Source of the DNA: PALSA-911 sp963839645
Lineage (GTDB): Bacteria; Pseudomonadota; Alphaproteobacteria; Acetobacterales; Acetobacteraceae
Assembly: GCA_963839645.1 (NCBI GenBank)
Contig: CAWIVZ010000002.1
Coordinates: 62,001-126,000 of the forward strand
DNA length: 64,000 nt
Direction: 5' to 3'
A program made the position numbers and the translations under genes. Position 1 is the first letter of the stretch. The number at the start of each line of letters is the position of its first letter. Shown piece by piece: positions 36,290-45,360 of this stretch. A model generated the notes under the pieces. It made no database searches, was not told where the DNA came from, and saw only the letters and a list, made by a program, of their open reading frames with translations.

Positions 36290-36927
36290 TATTTCGGTCC
36301 TTTCCTGGATGAGGGGAGACGGAACAGGAGGGAAAAGTAGTTTCTTAGGTGCCGGACGCTGTCGGCCGCCGCTTCCGGGCCGCCGCGGGCCTTGGCCAGG
36401 ATGAAGGCGCCTTGCAGTACGGCCTGGGTATGGAGGGCGAGGGATTGGGCGGAAATTCCGGCGATCCCGTACAGCTCCAGGGCGGCCGCGATGTCGGCTT
36501 CGAGCTTTTGAGCGTGATCGGAAATGCTGGCATCGCAAGCGGCGCGGATGGCGGGGTGAGTGGCAAAGGTTTCCTGCACCATAGTTCCGACCAGACAGGT
36601 AAAGGCCTCCACCGGGCCCTTCAGTAGGGCGGCGCGGAAATTGATGTAGCCGAGGACGCGGTCCAGCGGGTCGGAGTGCTGGTGGTAGGGTGCGGAGGCG
36701 AACAGCGCGCCGGTGGTTTCAGACCAGTGCCCGGCGGCGGCGACGGCGAGGGCTTCCTTGCTGTCGAAATGGTGAAAGAAGGCCCCTTTGGTGACGCCAG
36801 CCGCGGCGCAAAGCTCGTCCACACTTGTGGCGCTGTAGCCCTTGGCACGAATGAGGCGAAGAGCGGCCTGCAGCAGCCTGGTGCGGGCGCTTTCGGGTTT
36901 CGCTTGGGTCGGTGTCGGGCGGGGCAT
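36289..36927 (-). CDS. TetR family transcriptional regulator
   Basis: 212 aa. The N-terminal HTH is ARTRLLQAALRLIRAKGYSATSVDELCAAAGVTKGAFFHHFDSKE-like, with the recognition helix GVTKGAFFHHF. The C-terminal domain is the TetR_C_33-type ligand-binding fold typical of repressors near VOC or nitroreductase genes. It heads an operon of VOC, PhnB and AHSA1 genes, and a perfect palindrome lies 13 bp upstream, so it is probably an autorepressor responding to a small ligand. Confidence 0.9.
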   Translation of the reverse strand: MPRPTPTQAKPESARTRLLQAALRLIRAKGYSATSVDELCAAAGVTKGAFFHHFDSKEALAVAAAGHWSETTGALFASAPYHQHSDPLDRVLGYINFRAALLKGPVEAFTCLVGTMVQETFATHPAIRAACDASISDHAQKLEADIAAALELYGIAGISAQSLALHTQAVLQGAFILAKARGGPEAAADSVRHLRNYFSLLFRLPSSRKGPK

Positions 36928-36939
36928 GCGACATGAAAT

Positions 36940-36953
36940 ACCGACCGGTCGGT
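36940..36953. promoter_or_regulatory. TetR operator palindrome
   Basis: ACCGACCGGTCGGT is a perfect 14-bp palindrome 13 bp upstream of the TetR start codon. This form is typical of operators for this TetR subgroup. It would control the TetR-VOC-PhnB-AHSA1 operon. Confidence 0.8.
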
Positions 36954-37035
36954 CTGTGTCAAGCGGTCTTTGAATGCAGGATGGTGATTAGCGATTGTAT
37001 GTGGCTGCCTGCTTCCGTGCCTCTGCCTCTGCCGC

Positions 37036-39185
37036 AAACCCCGAGAATTGGTCCCAGGCGACATCGTCCGTGTACGTCCGGGCGACATCGTTCCCGCGGA
37101 CGTGAAACTCCTCACGGGAGCGATGAGCGTGGACCAGTCGGCGCTCACGGGTGAATCGAAAGACGCGGACAAAGCGCCGGTGACGTGCTCTCGTCGGGGT
37201 CCGTGGTTCGTCGAGGCGAAGGCAACGGCGTGTGATGCTGACCGGGAGCGAAGACCTACTTTGGTCGCACCACGGAACTTGTTCAGGAGGCGCGTCCCAA
37301 ACTGCACATCGAAGCGGTGGTGTCCAAGATCGTCCGCTGGCTCTTCGTTATTGTCGGCGTGCTGCTGGGCGTGTGGTCGTGCTGTCGTTGATCCGGGGCG
37401 CGCCGCTCATGGAAATGATCCCGCTCATGCTCGTCCTACTTGATGAGCGCTGTGCCGGTCGCTCTACCCGTCATGTTCACGGTCAGCATGGCCTTCGGGT
37501 CGAAGGAACTGGCCAAGCGCGGCGTGCTTGTCACTCGCCTGAGCGCGGCGGAGGATGCCGCGACGATGGACGTGCTCTGTGTGGACAAGACGGGCACGAT
37601 CACGATGAACCAGCTGACCGTCACGGGCGTTACTCCGCTGGAGACATGCGACGGAAGTCGATGTGCTGTTCGCGGGCGCGCTCGCGTCGCAGGAATCCAA
37701 CCAGGATCCGATCGACCTCGCATTTCTTGCCGCCGCGAAAGCCCATGACGTCTTCCACGGCCTGCCCGCCGTCACGCCCGTTTCCTTCGCCCCTTTCGAT
37801 GCAAAAAGCCGGCGGACGGAAGCGGTCGTCGAGCAGAACGGGCAGCGCCTGCGCGTGATGAAAGGTGCGGTGCGAACCATCGCCGAGGCATGCGGTTCAA
37901 GCGCCGGCAATCGAGGCGCTGGAGGCTCGCGTCAGCGCGTCGGCCGCCAAAGGCTATCGGACGCTGGCGGTTGCACGCGGTCCAGAGAACAGCGCCCCTA
38001 CGATGCTCGGGCTGGTGTCGTTGTATGACCCGCCAAGGCCGGACGCCAAACAGCTCATCGCGACGCTCCTCGATCTTGGCGTTCAGGTAAAGATGCTCAC
38101 CGGCGACGCTCTGCCGGTGGCGCTCGAGATCGGCAAGGGTGTTGGGCTGTCCAACATCCAGCGCATGGCGGACCTGAAGACCGCGAGCGCGCAAGATGAC
38201 AGCAAGACGGCGGATGTTCTTGCGGGCGCCGATGGCTTCGCCGAGGTGTATCCAGAGGATAAGTACGTCGTTGTAAAGCATCTACAGTCGGCGGGCCACG
38301 TGACTGGCATGACGGGCGATGGCGTCAACGATGCGCCGCCCTTCGCCAGGCCGAAGTTGGGATCGCGGTCAGCACTGCGACCAATGTCGCCAAGGGCGCC
38401 GCGAGCGTCGCTTTGACCGAGGCGGGGCTGACGAACATCGTTGCGCTAGTGGAGCAGGGCGGACGATCTACCAACGCATTCTAACATGGATCATCAATAA
38501 GATCAGTCGGACAATCCTCAAGGCTGCTTTCGTGGCCATCGCCTACGTGGTGACCGGCAAGTTCGTTGTCTCGTCGACCCTTCCGAGCAAGACCTTCATG
38601 TCGGCCCTGGCTGCAGATGCGGTCACGGGAACTGTGCTTACATTCGTGGGCCTCAAGGGGATGATGCCGTTACTCTGGTGGCAAACGCTTGCGATATTTG
38701 TGTGTGCCATGGTTTCTTGCCTGGTTCTAAACGACGCCGCGAAGGTCGCGATGATCCAATGGCGCGTTCCCAGCGCCGCGTCCGTGAAAGCGGTTGGTGC
38801 GAGCCCGCAGATCGCCAGAGCCGAACCTAAGGCCGAAGCCAAAATCGGGCCTCTGCCCGGAGCAATGTCCGAGACCAAGGCAGCACCTCAGCCTGACGCT
38901 AAGGCCGCCCCTCCGGCGCAAGGCAAAGTCGGGCCTGAACCGGACGACAATACCGACGTTGCGAAACTAATGAACACGACGCTCGGTGACATGCTCCTAG
39001 CAGGCGTCCTCAAAGATCCGCTGGGTGCCGGGCGTATCATCGCCGAGGCTATCACCCATGCCGAGACGCCTATACCGGCCGCGAAGACGCCCGAAGGCAA
39101 AGCCGGGCCAAGGTTTGCGCCCGGAGGCGAGGCCGAAGTTCAAGCGAACACACAACGAGACCTTGCCTTGAGGAACAATAACTGA
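37036..39185 (+). pseudogene. plasma-membrane H+-ATPase (P-type IIIA), degenerate
   Basis: A remnant of a proton-pumping P-type ATPase. Readable pieces in shifting frames: the A-domain part REL-VPGDIVRVRPGDIVPAD and SALTGESKDADKAP (from about 37045); SAVPVALPVMFTVSMAFGSK; the phosphorylation site CVDKTGTITMNQLTVTG; LVSLYDPPRPDAKQLIATL; MTGDGVNDAP; and RILTWIINKISRTILKAAFV. The N-terminal domain and first two helices are missing. After KFVVSS the sequence jumps to LPSKTFMSALAADAVTG, so roughly the middle of the C-terminal membrane part is deleted. Indels of both signs occur about every 150 bp. Past the last helix an open tail of about 140 residues, rich in Ala, Pro and Lys, runs to 39185. Confidence 0.85.
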
Positions 39186-39223
39186 ACCGATAACTATATG
39201 AATAGCAAGCCAGGGGGAGAAGC

Positions 39224-40096
39224 ATGCCAAAAATAAAATCGAAGGACTTTCGCGTCCGGGAAGGATACACGATCAAACTCGGGAAGTGGCCGACGAAGGT
39301 GCATCCCGTGTACAAGTCCAAGAAAGAATATAAAAAGCTGCTTGGAGAGCATGTGGCGCAACTCAGTTCACAACAGCAGCTTCTCTATGCCTCCAATCGA
39401 TATGCCGTACTGCTGATCTTTCAGGCGATGGATGCCGCAGGAAAAGATGGCGCCATCCGGCACGTGATGTCCGGTGTCAATCCGCAAGGCTGCCAGGTAT
39501 TCAGCTTCAAACATCCGAGCCCTGTCGAGCTGCAGCACGATTTCCTTTGGCGCACCACCCGCGATCTGCCGGAACGCGGGCGGATCGGCATCTTCAATCG
39601 ATCCTACTATGAGGAGGTTCTGATCGCGCGCGTTCATCCGGAGATTCTGCGCAGCGAGGGAATACCAGACGTCGCGCACAACGATCACGCAGTCTGGCGC
39701 GACCGCTATCGTTCGATCACGGACCTGGAAAGGCACCTCGCCGGCAACGGAACCCGCATCATCAAATTCTTCCTGCATCTCTCGGAGGAAGAGCAACGAA
39801 AGCGCTTCCTCGAACGCATCGATGAGCCAGAAAAGAACTGGAAATTCAGCAATGCGGATGTCGAGGAGCGAGAGTTCTGGAATGACTATATGAAGGCATA
39901 TGAAGAATGCCTGGGTGCGACGAGCACAAGCGAGGCGCCCTGGTATGTCGTTCCTGCCGATGATAAGGAAAACGCCCGGTTGATTGTTTCCCAGATCGTC
40001 CTTGACACGCTCGAAGGACTCAAAATGTCCTTCCCAAAAACGAGTGAGGATCGGCGCCGGGAATTGCTGGCGATCCGCCAGCGGCTCACGAAGTGA
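39224..40096 (+). CDS. polyphosphate kinase 2 family (polyphosphate:nucleotide phosphotransferase)
   Basis: 290 aa, intact, the usual length of a single-domain PPK2. The Walker A motif is LIFQAMDAAGKDGAIRHVMSG and Walker B is IGIFNRSYYEEVL, followed by the lid segment HLSEEEQRKRFLERIDEPEKNWK and DDKENARLIVSQIV. It transfers phosphate between polyphosphate and nucleoside di- or monophosphates. GGGGGAG 6 bases before ATG 39224 is a strong ribosome site. It lies intact between two broken genes, the H+-ATPase and the PEP-CTERM protein, which suggests it is still selected. Confidence 0.9.
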   Translation: MPKIKSKDFRVREGYTIKLGKWPTKVHPVYKSKKEYKKLLGEHVAQLSSQQQLLYASNRYAVLLIFQAMDAAGKDGAIRHVMSGVNPQGCQVFSFKHPSPVELQHDFLWRTTRDLPERGRIGIFNRSYYEEVLIARVHPEILRSEGIPDVAHNDHAVWRDRYRSITDLERHLAGNGTRIIKFFLHLSEEEQRKRFLERIDEPEKNWKFSNADVEEREFWNDYMKAYEECLGATSTSEAPWYVVPADDKENARLIVSQIVLDTLEGLKMSFPKTSEDRRRELLAIRQRLTK

Positions 40097-40266
40097 GGTT
40101 CGGCACGCAAATTCCGGATGCTTGGGATGGCAGATGATCCGGATGGCCTATGCCCCCACCCGTAACGGCAATCATGGCGACGGTCATATTGCACCCTCGA
40201 CAAACAATTGCTACATGCTACAATAAGACAATGCCATTTCGACCAGTCTGTTACAGGGAGACGAGT

Positions 40267-40954
40267 ATGAAAAGCAAACTCTTGGTCATGGCGGCACTGC
40301 TTGCCGCGGCTTCGCTGACGTCTCCGGCGCGCGCCGACAATATCTCCCTTAATTTCAGCGGGGGAGGGGTGTTCACTGCAATTGCGCTTATCCTACCACC
40401 CGAACCCGAATACAGGCCCGCTCGGCACTTGTCACCGAACCCTATGATCCTGTGGGCTCCTATGTCATTGATAGCATCACTGGGGTTTTTTCGGACGCTG
40501 AATCCGATCGCTGCCTGCCCCGAACGTGAACGCCGCGATCCGGGGTTGGTGGCCATCAGCCCGGAAAATCCGGCGGAGATGGATAATTATCTGGCTCCAC
40601 ACAGTTTTAGTGCGTATCCGGTGCCAAACTTCCCGCCACATAATCGCTTTACCTATGATAATCTTCTGTATCCCGGCGGTAATTCTCCCCAATCGGCGAG
40701 CAGTTACCCTCCCATGGCGGGTATTTTGACATCTATGGACTGTTGTTCACGATCGCAGGCGGTGACGTGGTGGATTTGTGGAGTGCCGGCGATTTCGGGC
40801 ACGGCGCAACCTATGGCGTGGGTGTGACGACGGGTGAACCTGGACTATGTGACTTCGGGTATTCTGGTTCCGGAGCCAGGCTGCCTTCCTGCTGTTCGGC
40901 TCCGGCTTGCTGGGTTTATTGGCGTTTCGGCGGCGTGCCGCGTCTGGCGTTTGA
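40267..40954 (+). pseudogene. PEP-CTERM sorted exoprotein, broken
   Basis: Signal peptide MKSKLLVMAALLAAASLTSPARA followed by NISLNFSGGG. In shifting frames the rest reads YDPVGSYVIDSITGVFSDA, LVAISPENPAEMDNYLAPHSF, NRFTYDNLLYPGG, HGGYFDIYGLLFTIAGGD and LDYVTSGILVPEPG. It ends with LLFGSGLLGLLAFRRR, the hydrophobic-plus-Arg C-terminal sorting signal recognised by exosortase. CAGGGAGA precedes ATG 40267. About six single-base indels of both signs are needed to restore one frame. A close relative of a family of small secreted proteins seen in exosortase-bearing bacteria. Confidence 0.75.
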
Positions 40955-40960
40955 TTTAGC

Positions 40961-40995
40961 CGCCTGCGGCTAAGCCGCCGCAGGCGATCTGGCGT
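40961..40995 (+). terminator. hairpin after the PEP-CTERM gene
   Basis: A 10-bp perfect stem, CGCCTGCGGC (40961-40970) and GCCGCAGGCG (40977-40986), with a 6-nt loop. It is followed by ATCTGGCGTTTT, a weak T-run. It starts 6 bp after the PEP-CTERM stop, so it is a probable intrinsic terminator. Confidence 0.6.
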
Positions 40996-41197
40996 TTTAC
41001 GCAAGCCGGATTGATTTTGGCACGTTGGCTATTTCTCGCGAGTGGAGATAGCCAGGAGCCGGTGACAGTAGTCTTCCCGCATGTGCCTGTTCGTTCGCGG
41101 ATGAACGAAGAGGCATATATCTGGCTGGTGATTGGATGTGGCTGGGACCAGCCCATCGTTTGGGGCTGCTCAATGGTCCACGCGGATTTTTTCCGTA

Positions 41198-42631
41198 TCA
41201 GCGCGCCAGCCATTCTGCGCGATCGGCGCCGAGCTTCGGTGTCGGCAAAGCCCAACGGCACGGCGTTTCGGACAGGCGCAGCACCGGGCCGAGGGTCAGC
41301 AGATCGCCGTAGGACGAGGTCTCCTGCACATAGAGCTCATGAAGTTCGGTTTGCGTGAGGGTCTCGGGCGCATCGGTGAAACCATCCAGCAGTCCCTGCC
41401 GCTGATAGAACATCGCCGACTGGCAGAGGGATACCTGCACGTTGTAGCTGCCGCCCTCGCGCATGCGCCGGCCCAGAGCCACCATGGCGCCAAAGGCTGC
41501 GAGATAGCCGGTGACGTAATCGCACATCGGGGCCGGCGCCAGTTTCGGCTGGCCGGCGCCGGTCATCGTGCCGTGGGTGAACGCGATACCGGTTACCGAC
41601 TGGGCGACCTGTTCCCATCCGCCCCGATCGGCGAAGGGGCCGCCTGAGCCGAAACAGTTGATGGAGACGTTGATCAAGCCCGGGCGGAGCTTCGCCAGGT
41701 CGTCTGCCCCGAAGCCCCGTTCAGCGAGCCGCCCGGGGCGGTAGCCGTTCACGAATATATCGGCTTCACGGACCAGTCCGGTCAGGCGCGCGGTATCGTC
41801 CGCGCGCCGGAGATCAAGAAAACAGCTGCGCTTGCCGTGGCTGAGGTCGCGCACGAATTCAGGCACCTGCGGCGTGTCGGCCGCGGCGATCATCAGGACG
41901 TCGGCGCCATGCTCCGCAAGCGTGCGCGCCGAGGTCGGTCCCGCCAGAATGCGCGTCAGGTCGAGAACGCGAATGCCCGACAACGGCCGGTCGCCGGCGG
42001 GAAGCGGTTCCGGGGGGCCATCGGCGATCTTGGTGATTTCCACAACGGGCCGCGTGGCGAGAAAGGCGCCCTGCGGGTGGGCCAGCCATTCCTGGCGCGT
42101 GCGCACCATGCCGCCGCAGGCGCGGGCACCGGCGATCGCGGTTTCCAGTTCTTCCGCGTTCCAGCTTCTGACGGCGGTTCTGACCCCATCGGGCGTGCTG
42201 TCGCAACCCAGGACGCCGAGCACGCGACGTTCCAGGTGCGGCAGGTTGAAATGGGGCAGGAACCAGCGCCCATCCGCTGTGGGCCATGGCTGGGTGATGG
42301 TGAACATGTGCCGCATGCTGTCGGACATGGGGGGCGGGCGGTACGTGCCGTCGGGGTCGCGCTGTTGCGTGTAATTCACGACGTGCAGGCTGGCGGCGGC
42401 GTGGGGCACGGTGATCCCGATACGCTGGCGGCGGCCGGTGCGTGCTTCCCACAGATCGTTCGCGGCAACCCCGGATGCGGCGAGGACGGCGGCGACGGTT
42501 TCACCGATGCGAAAGGGGGTGCGGAAGAAGGGATCGGCGCCGGTGATTGAGACCTCGTCCGCCGCTGGTGAGGGGCCGCCGCGGATTTCCATCAGTTCTT
42601 TGAAGGCGGCGGAACGATCTGTGTGGGGCAT
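41198..42631 (-). CDS. CaiB/BaiF family CoA-transferase
   Basis: 477 aa, longer than the usual 390-410 because of a partial N-terminal domain before the core. The core begins LSGIRVLDLTRILAGPTSAR and includes GADVLMIAAADT, GKRSCFLDLRRADDTARL and ADIFVNGYRPGRLAERGFG, the family III CoA-transferase signature. It moves CoA between organic acids. The N-terminal half (DPFFRTPFRIGETVAAVLAASGVAAND) is like the related domain seen in duplicated CaiB proteins. The start ATG 42631 has only a weak AGGGACG site 11 bases upstream. Confidence 0.87.
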   Translation of the reverse strand: MPHTDRSAAFKELMEIRGGPSPAADEVSITGADPFFRTPFRIGETVAAVLAASGVAANDLWEARTGRRQRIGITVPHAAASLHVVNYTQQRDPDGTYRPPPMSDSMRHMFTITQPWPTADGRWFLPHFNLPHLERRVLGVLGCDSTPDGVRTAVRSWNAEELETAIAGARACGGMVRTRQEWLAHPQGAFLATRPVVEITKIADGPPEPLPAGDRPLSGIRVLDLTRILAGPTSARTLAEHGADVLMIAAADTPQVPEFVRDLSHGKRSCFLDLRRADDTARLTGLVREADIFVNGYRPGRLAERGFGADDLAKLRPGLINVSINCFGSGGPFADRGGWEQVAQSVTGIAFTHGTMTGAGQPKLAPAPMCDYVTGYLAAFGAMVALGRRMREGGSYNVQVSLCQSAMFYQRQGLLDGFTDAPETLTQTELHELYVQETSSYGDLLTLGPVLRLSETPCRWALPTPKLGADRAEWLAR

Positions 42632-42963
42632 GGGTATTTTCGTCCCTGTCCAGCGGCCGTGCCGCGGGTTTATTTTCCGTGGCGCGCTCGTGGAAACGGG
42701 CCACGGCGTACGTACCCGAATGACCCGCCCTCGGCAATTCGGCGGTGGCGGGGAAGCAAGACGCTTCGATGCGCCAGGGCCGAATCGGTGCCGAAAGGCG
42801 GAACGCGTTACGCTCGAACGGGCCGCGTTAGCGGCGGTCGGGCCGGATTATGGTGCAACGCCTGAGGATTTGGAGTGCGCCCTGAAGTGCGCCCGGGAGC
42901 GCGCCCCTGGGGGTGGACAGGTAGAGGCTTTTGAATCGACCGTCGGTGCTGGGCTTTCAGAGG
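42632..42963. other. 332-bp intergenic region before the transposase remnant
   Basis: Runs from the CaiB start to a transposase fragment. Protein-like frames exist but none matches a family I recognise. It may hold the CaiB promoter and part of a degraded insertion sequence end; I found no terminal inverted repeats. Confidence 0.35.
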
Positions 42964-43140
42964 ATGAAAGCCATCACCAAGCGTCGTTCCTACAGCGTCG
43001 ACTTCAAGCGGCAGGTCGCGCAAGAGTTCGTCGGCGGGAGATCCGTTTCAGCCAAGGCACTGAATGGAATGCGCTCATCAGCAGGTACATTGGGACCATT
43101 CCGCTCAGCGATGACACACCATGCGCGGCCGAGCACATCA
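42964..43140 (+). mobile_element. transposase (orfA/HTH) remnant
   Basis: From ATG 42964 the product begins MKAITKRRSYSVDFKRQVAQ and EFVGGRSVSA, the helix-turn-helix start of IS66/IS3-type OrfA proteins. The frame then breaks; a neighbouring frame (WNALISRYIGTIPLSDD) resembles a decayed continuation, though weakly. Only about 35 residues are secure. No orfB and no inverted repeats remain, so the element is dead and shows past insertion in this accessory region. Confidence 0.6.
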
Positions 43141-43273
43141 TGCCCGCATTTCCGCCGGGCACACAGGTCAGGAGCGCCATGGCGGCGAAGGTCGGCGCGG
43201 CCGCAAGGCCGAGCCAACCGGCGGCGCCGGGCGCCGCCGCGTGGCGCGTGCCCGGTTTCGTCTGGGGTGGCGA

Positions 43274-44044
43274 TCATCGGGCCACCTGATCGTAGCTGTC
43301 GTGGTGACGCCGCCAGACGCCCTTCTCGTTGCGTCCTTTGGGGGCGCGGTCCAGCCATTGGTACATACCCCAGAGCCCGTCCAGTCCGCGGGCATAGGCC
43401 GAATAGGTATGATAGACGAGGCCGTCCGCGAGAACGAAAGCGCTGAGGCCCGGCCGCTCGCGCACATAGGCAGCAGGCTCGGCGCCAGCCCTGGCCGCGT
43501 TTTCGATAACAACTGGCGGAAACGTCGTCGCCGTCATGGCGTGGCCGCCGCTACGGTAATTGTATTCGGCGCCCCCGTTGCGCTGCTGCTCTTCAGTGAT
43601 GGAGACGTTGAAGTCGTAGTTGAAGTCGCCGTCCTGCGAGGACGCCCAGGGAAAGGTCCAGCCCATCCGCTGTTTGAACGCCTGCAGCTTCGGAAGCGGG
43701 GCGCGAGATGACGCCCAGAGCATCACGTCGTGGTTGGCGAGGTGCACGGCGACGCCGTTGAAGCCGTCGGCGATCGACGAGCAGGAAACGCAGCCCGCCT
43801 TGTAGTCCGGCCCGAACATGAAGTGATAGACGAGAAGCTGCGAGCGCCCATGGAAGAGGTCCGCAAGCGAAGCCTGCCCGTCGTCGGTGTCGAACCGGTA
43901 GTCCTTGTCGACGCGGACCCAGGGCAGTTCCTGGCGCCGTTGCGCGAGTTCATCGCTCTGCCGCGTCAGCGCCTTTTCCGCATCGAGGAGCTTGAGGCGC
44001 TCCGCAAGCCACTGTTCACGGGTGCCGGTCTTGTGTGTTGTCAT
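43274..44044 (-). CDS. DUF899 family thioredoxin-like protein
   Basis: About 256 aa. RQELPWVRVDKDYRFDTDDG, LFHGRSQLLVYHFMFGPDYKAGC, SCSSIADGFNGVAVHLAN and GMYQWLDRAPKGRNE are signatures of DUF899, a thioredoxin-fold family with a conserved Cys pair in GCVSCSS. GGAGA lies directly before ATG 44050 and 6 bases before ATG 44044, so the latter is the better start. Divergent from the helix-turn-helix gene, from which an 86-bp promoter region separates it. Confidence 0.88.
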   Translation of the reverse strand: MTTHKTGTREQWLAERLKLLDAEKALTRQSDELAQRRQELPWVRVDKDYRFDTDDGQASLADLFHGRSQLLVYHFMFGPDYKAGCVSCSSIADGFNGVAVHLANHDVMLWASSRAPLPKLQAFKQRMGWTFPWASSQDGDFNYDFNVSITEEQQRNGGAEYNYRSGGHAMTATTFPPVVIENAARAGAEPAAYVRERPGLSAFVLADGLVYHTYSAYARGLDGLWGMYQWLDRAPKGRNEKGVWRRHHDSYDQVAR

Positions 44045-44130
44045 CGTCATTCTCCGTTATCTGTTGCGATGTGGGTTAGACTAGGACCGGGCTTGAGCCT
44101 CCTGGGAGTTACAAGTGTGACGGGATTCCG

Positions 44131-45351
44131 ATGGACTCGCTGATCACAGCCGCGGCTCGGGCGCTTGCGATGGGCGATCCCCTCGGTGCGCTGAACAGAG
44201 TTGCGCTCCGCGACGACGCGCCGGCGCTCGCGCTTCGCGGCATCGCCATGGCCCAGCTCGGCGATCTCAACCGCGCGAAAGCGCTGGTGCGGCGCGCGGC
44301 GCGCGCCTTCGGTCCGAGAGAGGCTGTGGCGCGCGCGAGATGCGTCGTCGCCGAGGCCGAGATCGCGCTCGCTTCGCGCGACCTCGCCTGGCCCACGAAG
44401 GCGCTCGCCGCGGCAGCGTCGACCCTCGAAGCGCATGAAGACCGGACGAACGCCGCTCATGCGCGCTACCTCGAGGCCCGGCGCCTACTTCTGATCGGGC
44501 GCCTCGACGACGCCGAACACAAGCTCGCGCAGCCCGATCTCTCAGCACTTACGCCTGCGTTGCGTGCCATATATGAACTCACGGTTGCCGGGATTTCTAT
44601 GCGGCGTGTCCACGCCAGGGCAGCACAGGCAGCGCTGGCCCGCGCCGAGGAAGCCGCGCGCTGGGCACGCATTCCGGCGCTCGCGGCGGAGGTCGAACAG
44701 GCACTCGCTATCCTCGACACGCCTGCGGCGCGGCTGATCGCGCGTGGCGAGGAGCGCCCTCTCTTGCTAAAGGAAGTAGAGGAGCTGTTCGCGTCCAAGG
44801 CGCTTATCATCGACGCCTGCCGCAATCTCGTGCGCGAGCGGTGCGCGGTCGTGCCGCTGGCAAGGCGTCCGGTGCTGTTCGCGCTTGCACGCGCACTCGG
44901 CGAGGCATGGCCCGGGAACGTGCCGCGGGACGTGCTGGTGGCCCGTGCGTTCGGCGCTAAGCACGCCGACGAATCTCACCGCGCGCGGTTGCGGGTCGAG
45001 ATCGGGCGGCTCCGCGGGCTTCTGTGGCCGGTCGCCCGCGTGAGCGCGACGAAACAGGGTTTCGTGCTCTCGCCGAACAGCGCGCGTGAGGTCATCGTGC
45101 TGGCGCGACCGGTCGAAGAGGAACATGCCGCCGTGCTTGCCTTCCTCACCGATGGCGAGTCGTGGTCGAGCTCCGCGCTTGCGCTCGCGCTCGCCACAAG
45201 CCAGCGCACGGTTCAGCGGGCGCTCGACTCGCTTAGCGGGTCAGGCAAAGTGCAGGGGTTCGGCCGCGGCCGGGCGCGGCGCTGGACGACCCCACCACTG
45301 CCTGGATTCGCGACGACCTTGTTACTCCCTGCACCGCTCCCGGGCGGCTAG
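44131..45351 (+). CDS. helix-turn-helix protein with TPR-like N-terminus
   Basis: 406 aa. The first 200 residues are Ala/Arg-rich helices with TPR-like spacing (AKALVRRAARAFGPREAVAR, KALAAAASTLEAHEDRTNAA). The last part holds a winged-helix-like DNA-binding region: FGAKHADESHRARLRVEIGRLRG and later LALATSQRTVQRALDSLSGSG. Its place opposite the DUF899 gene suggests it regulates that gene. The family is recognised only as 'helix-turn-helix domain protein'; the ligand is unknown. Confidence 0.7.
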   Translation: MDSLITAAARALAMGDPLGALNRVALRDDAPALALRGIAMAQLGDLNRAKALVRRAARAFGPREAVARARCVVAEAEIALASRDLAWPTKALAAAASTLEAHEDRTNAAHARYLEARRLLLIGRLDDAEHKLAQPDLSALTPALRAIYELTVAGISMRRVHARAAQAALARAEEAARWARIPALAAEVEQALAILDTPAARLIARGEERPLLLKEVEELFASKALIIDACRNLVRERCAVVPLARRPVLFALARALGEAWPGNVPRDVLVARAFGAKHADESHRARLRVEIGRLRGLLWPVARVSATKQGFVLSPNSAREVIVLARPVEEEHAAVLAFLTDGESWSSSALALALATSQRTVQRALDSLSGSGKVQGFGRGRARRWTTPPLPGFATTLLLPAPLPGG

Positions 45352-45360
45352 GATGGATGA

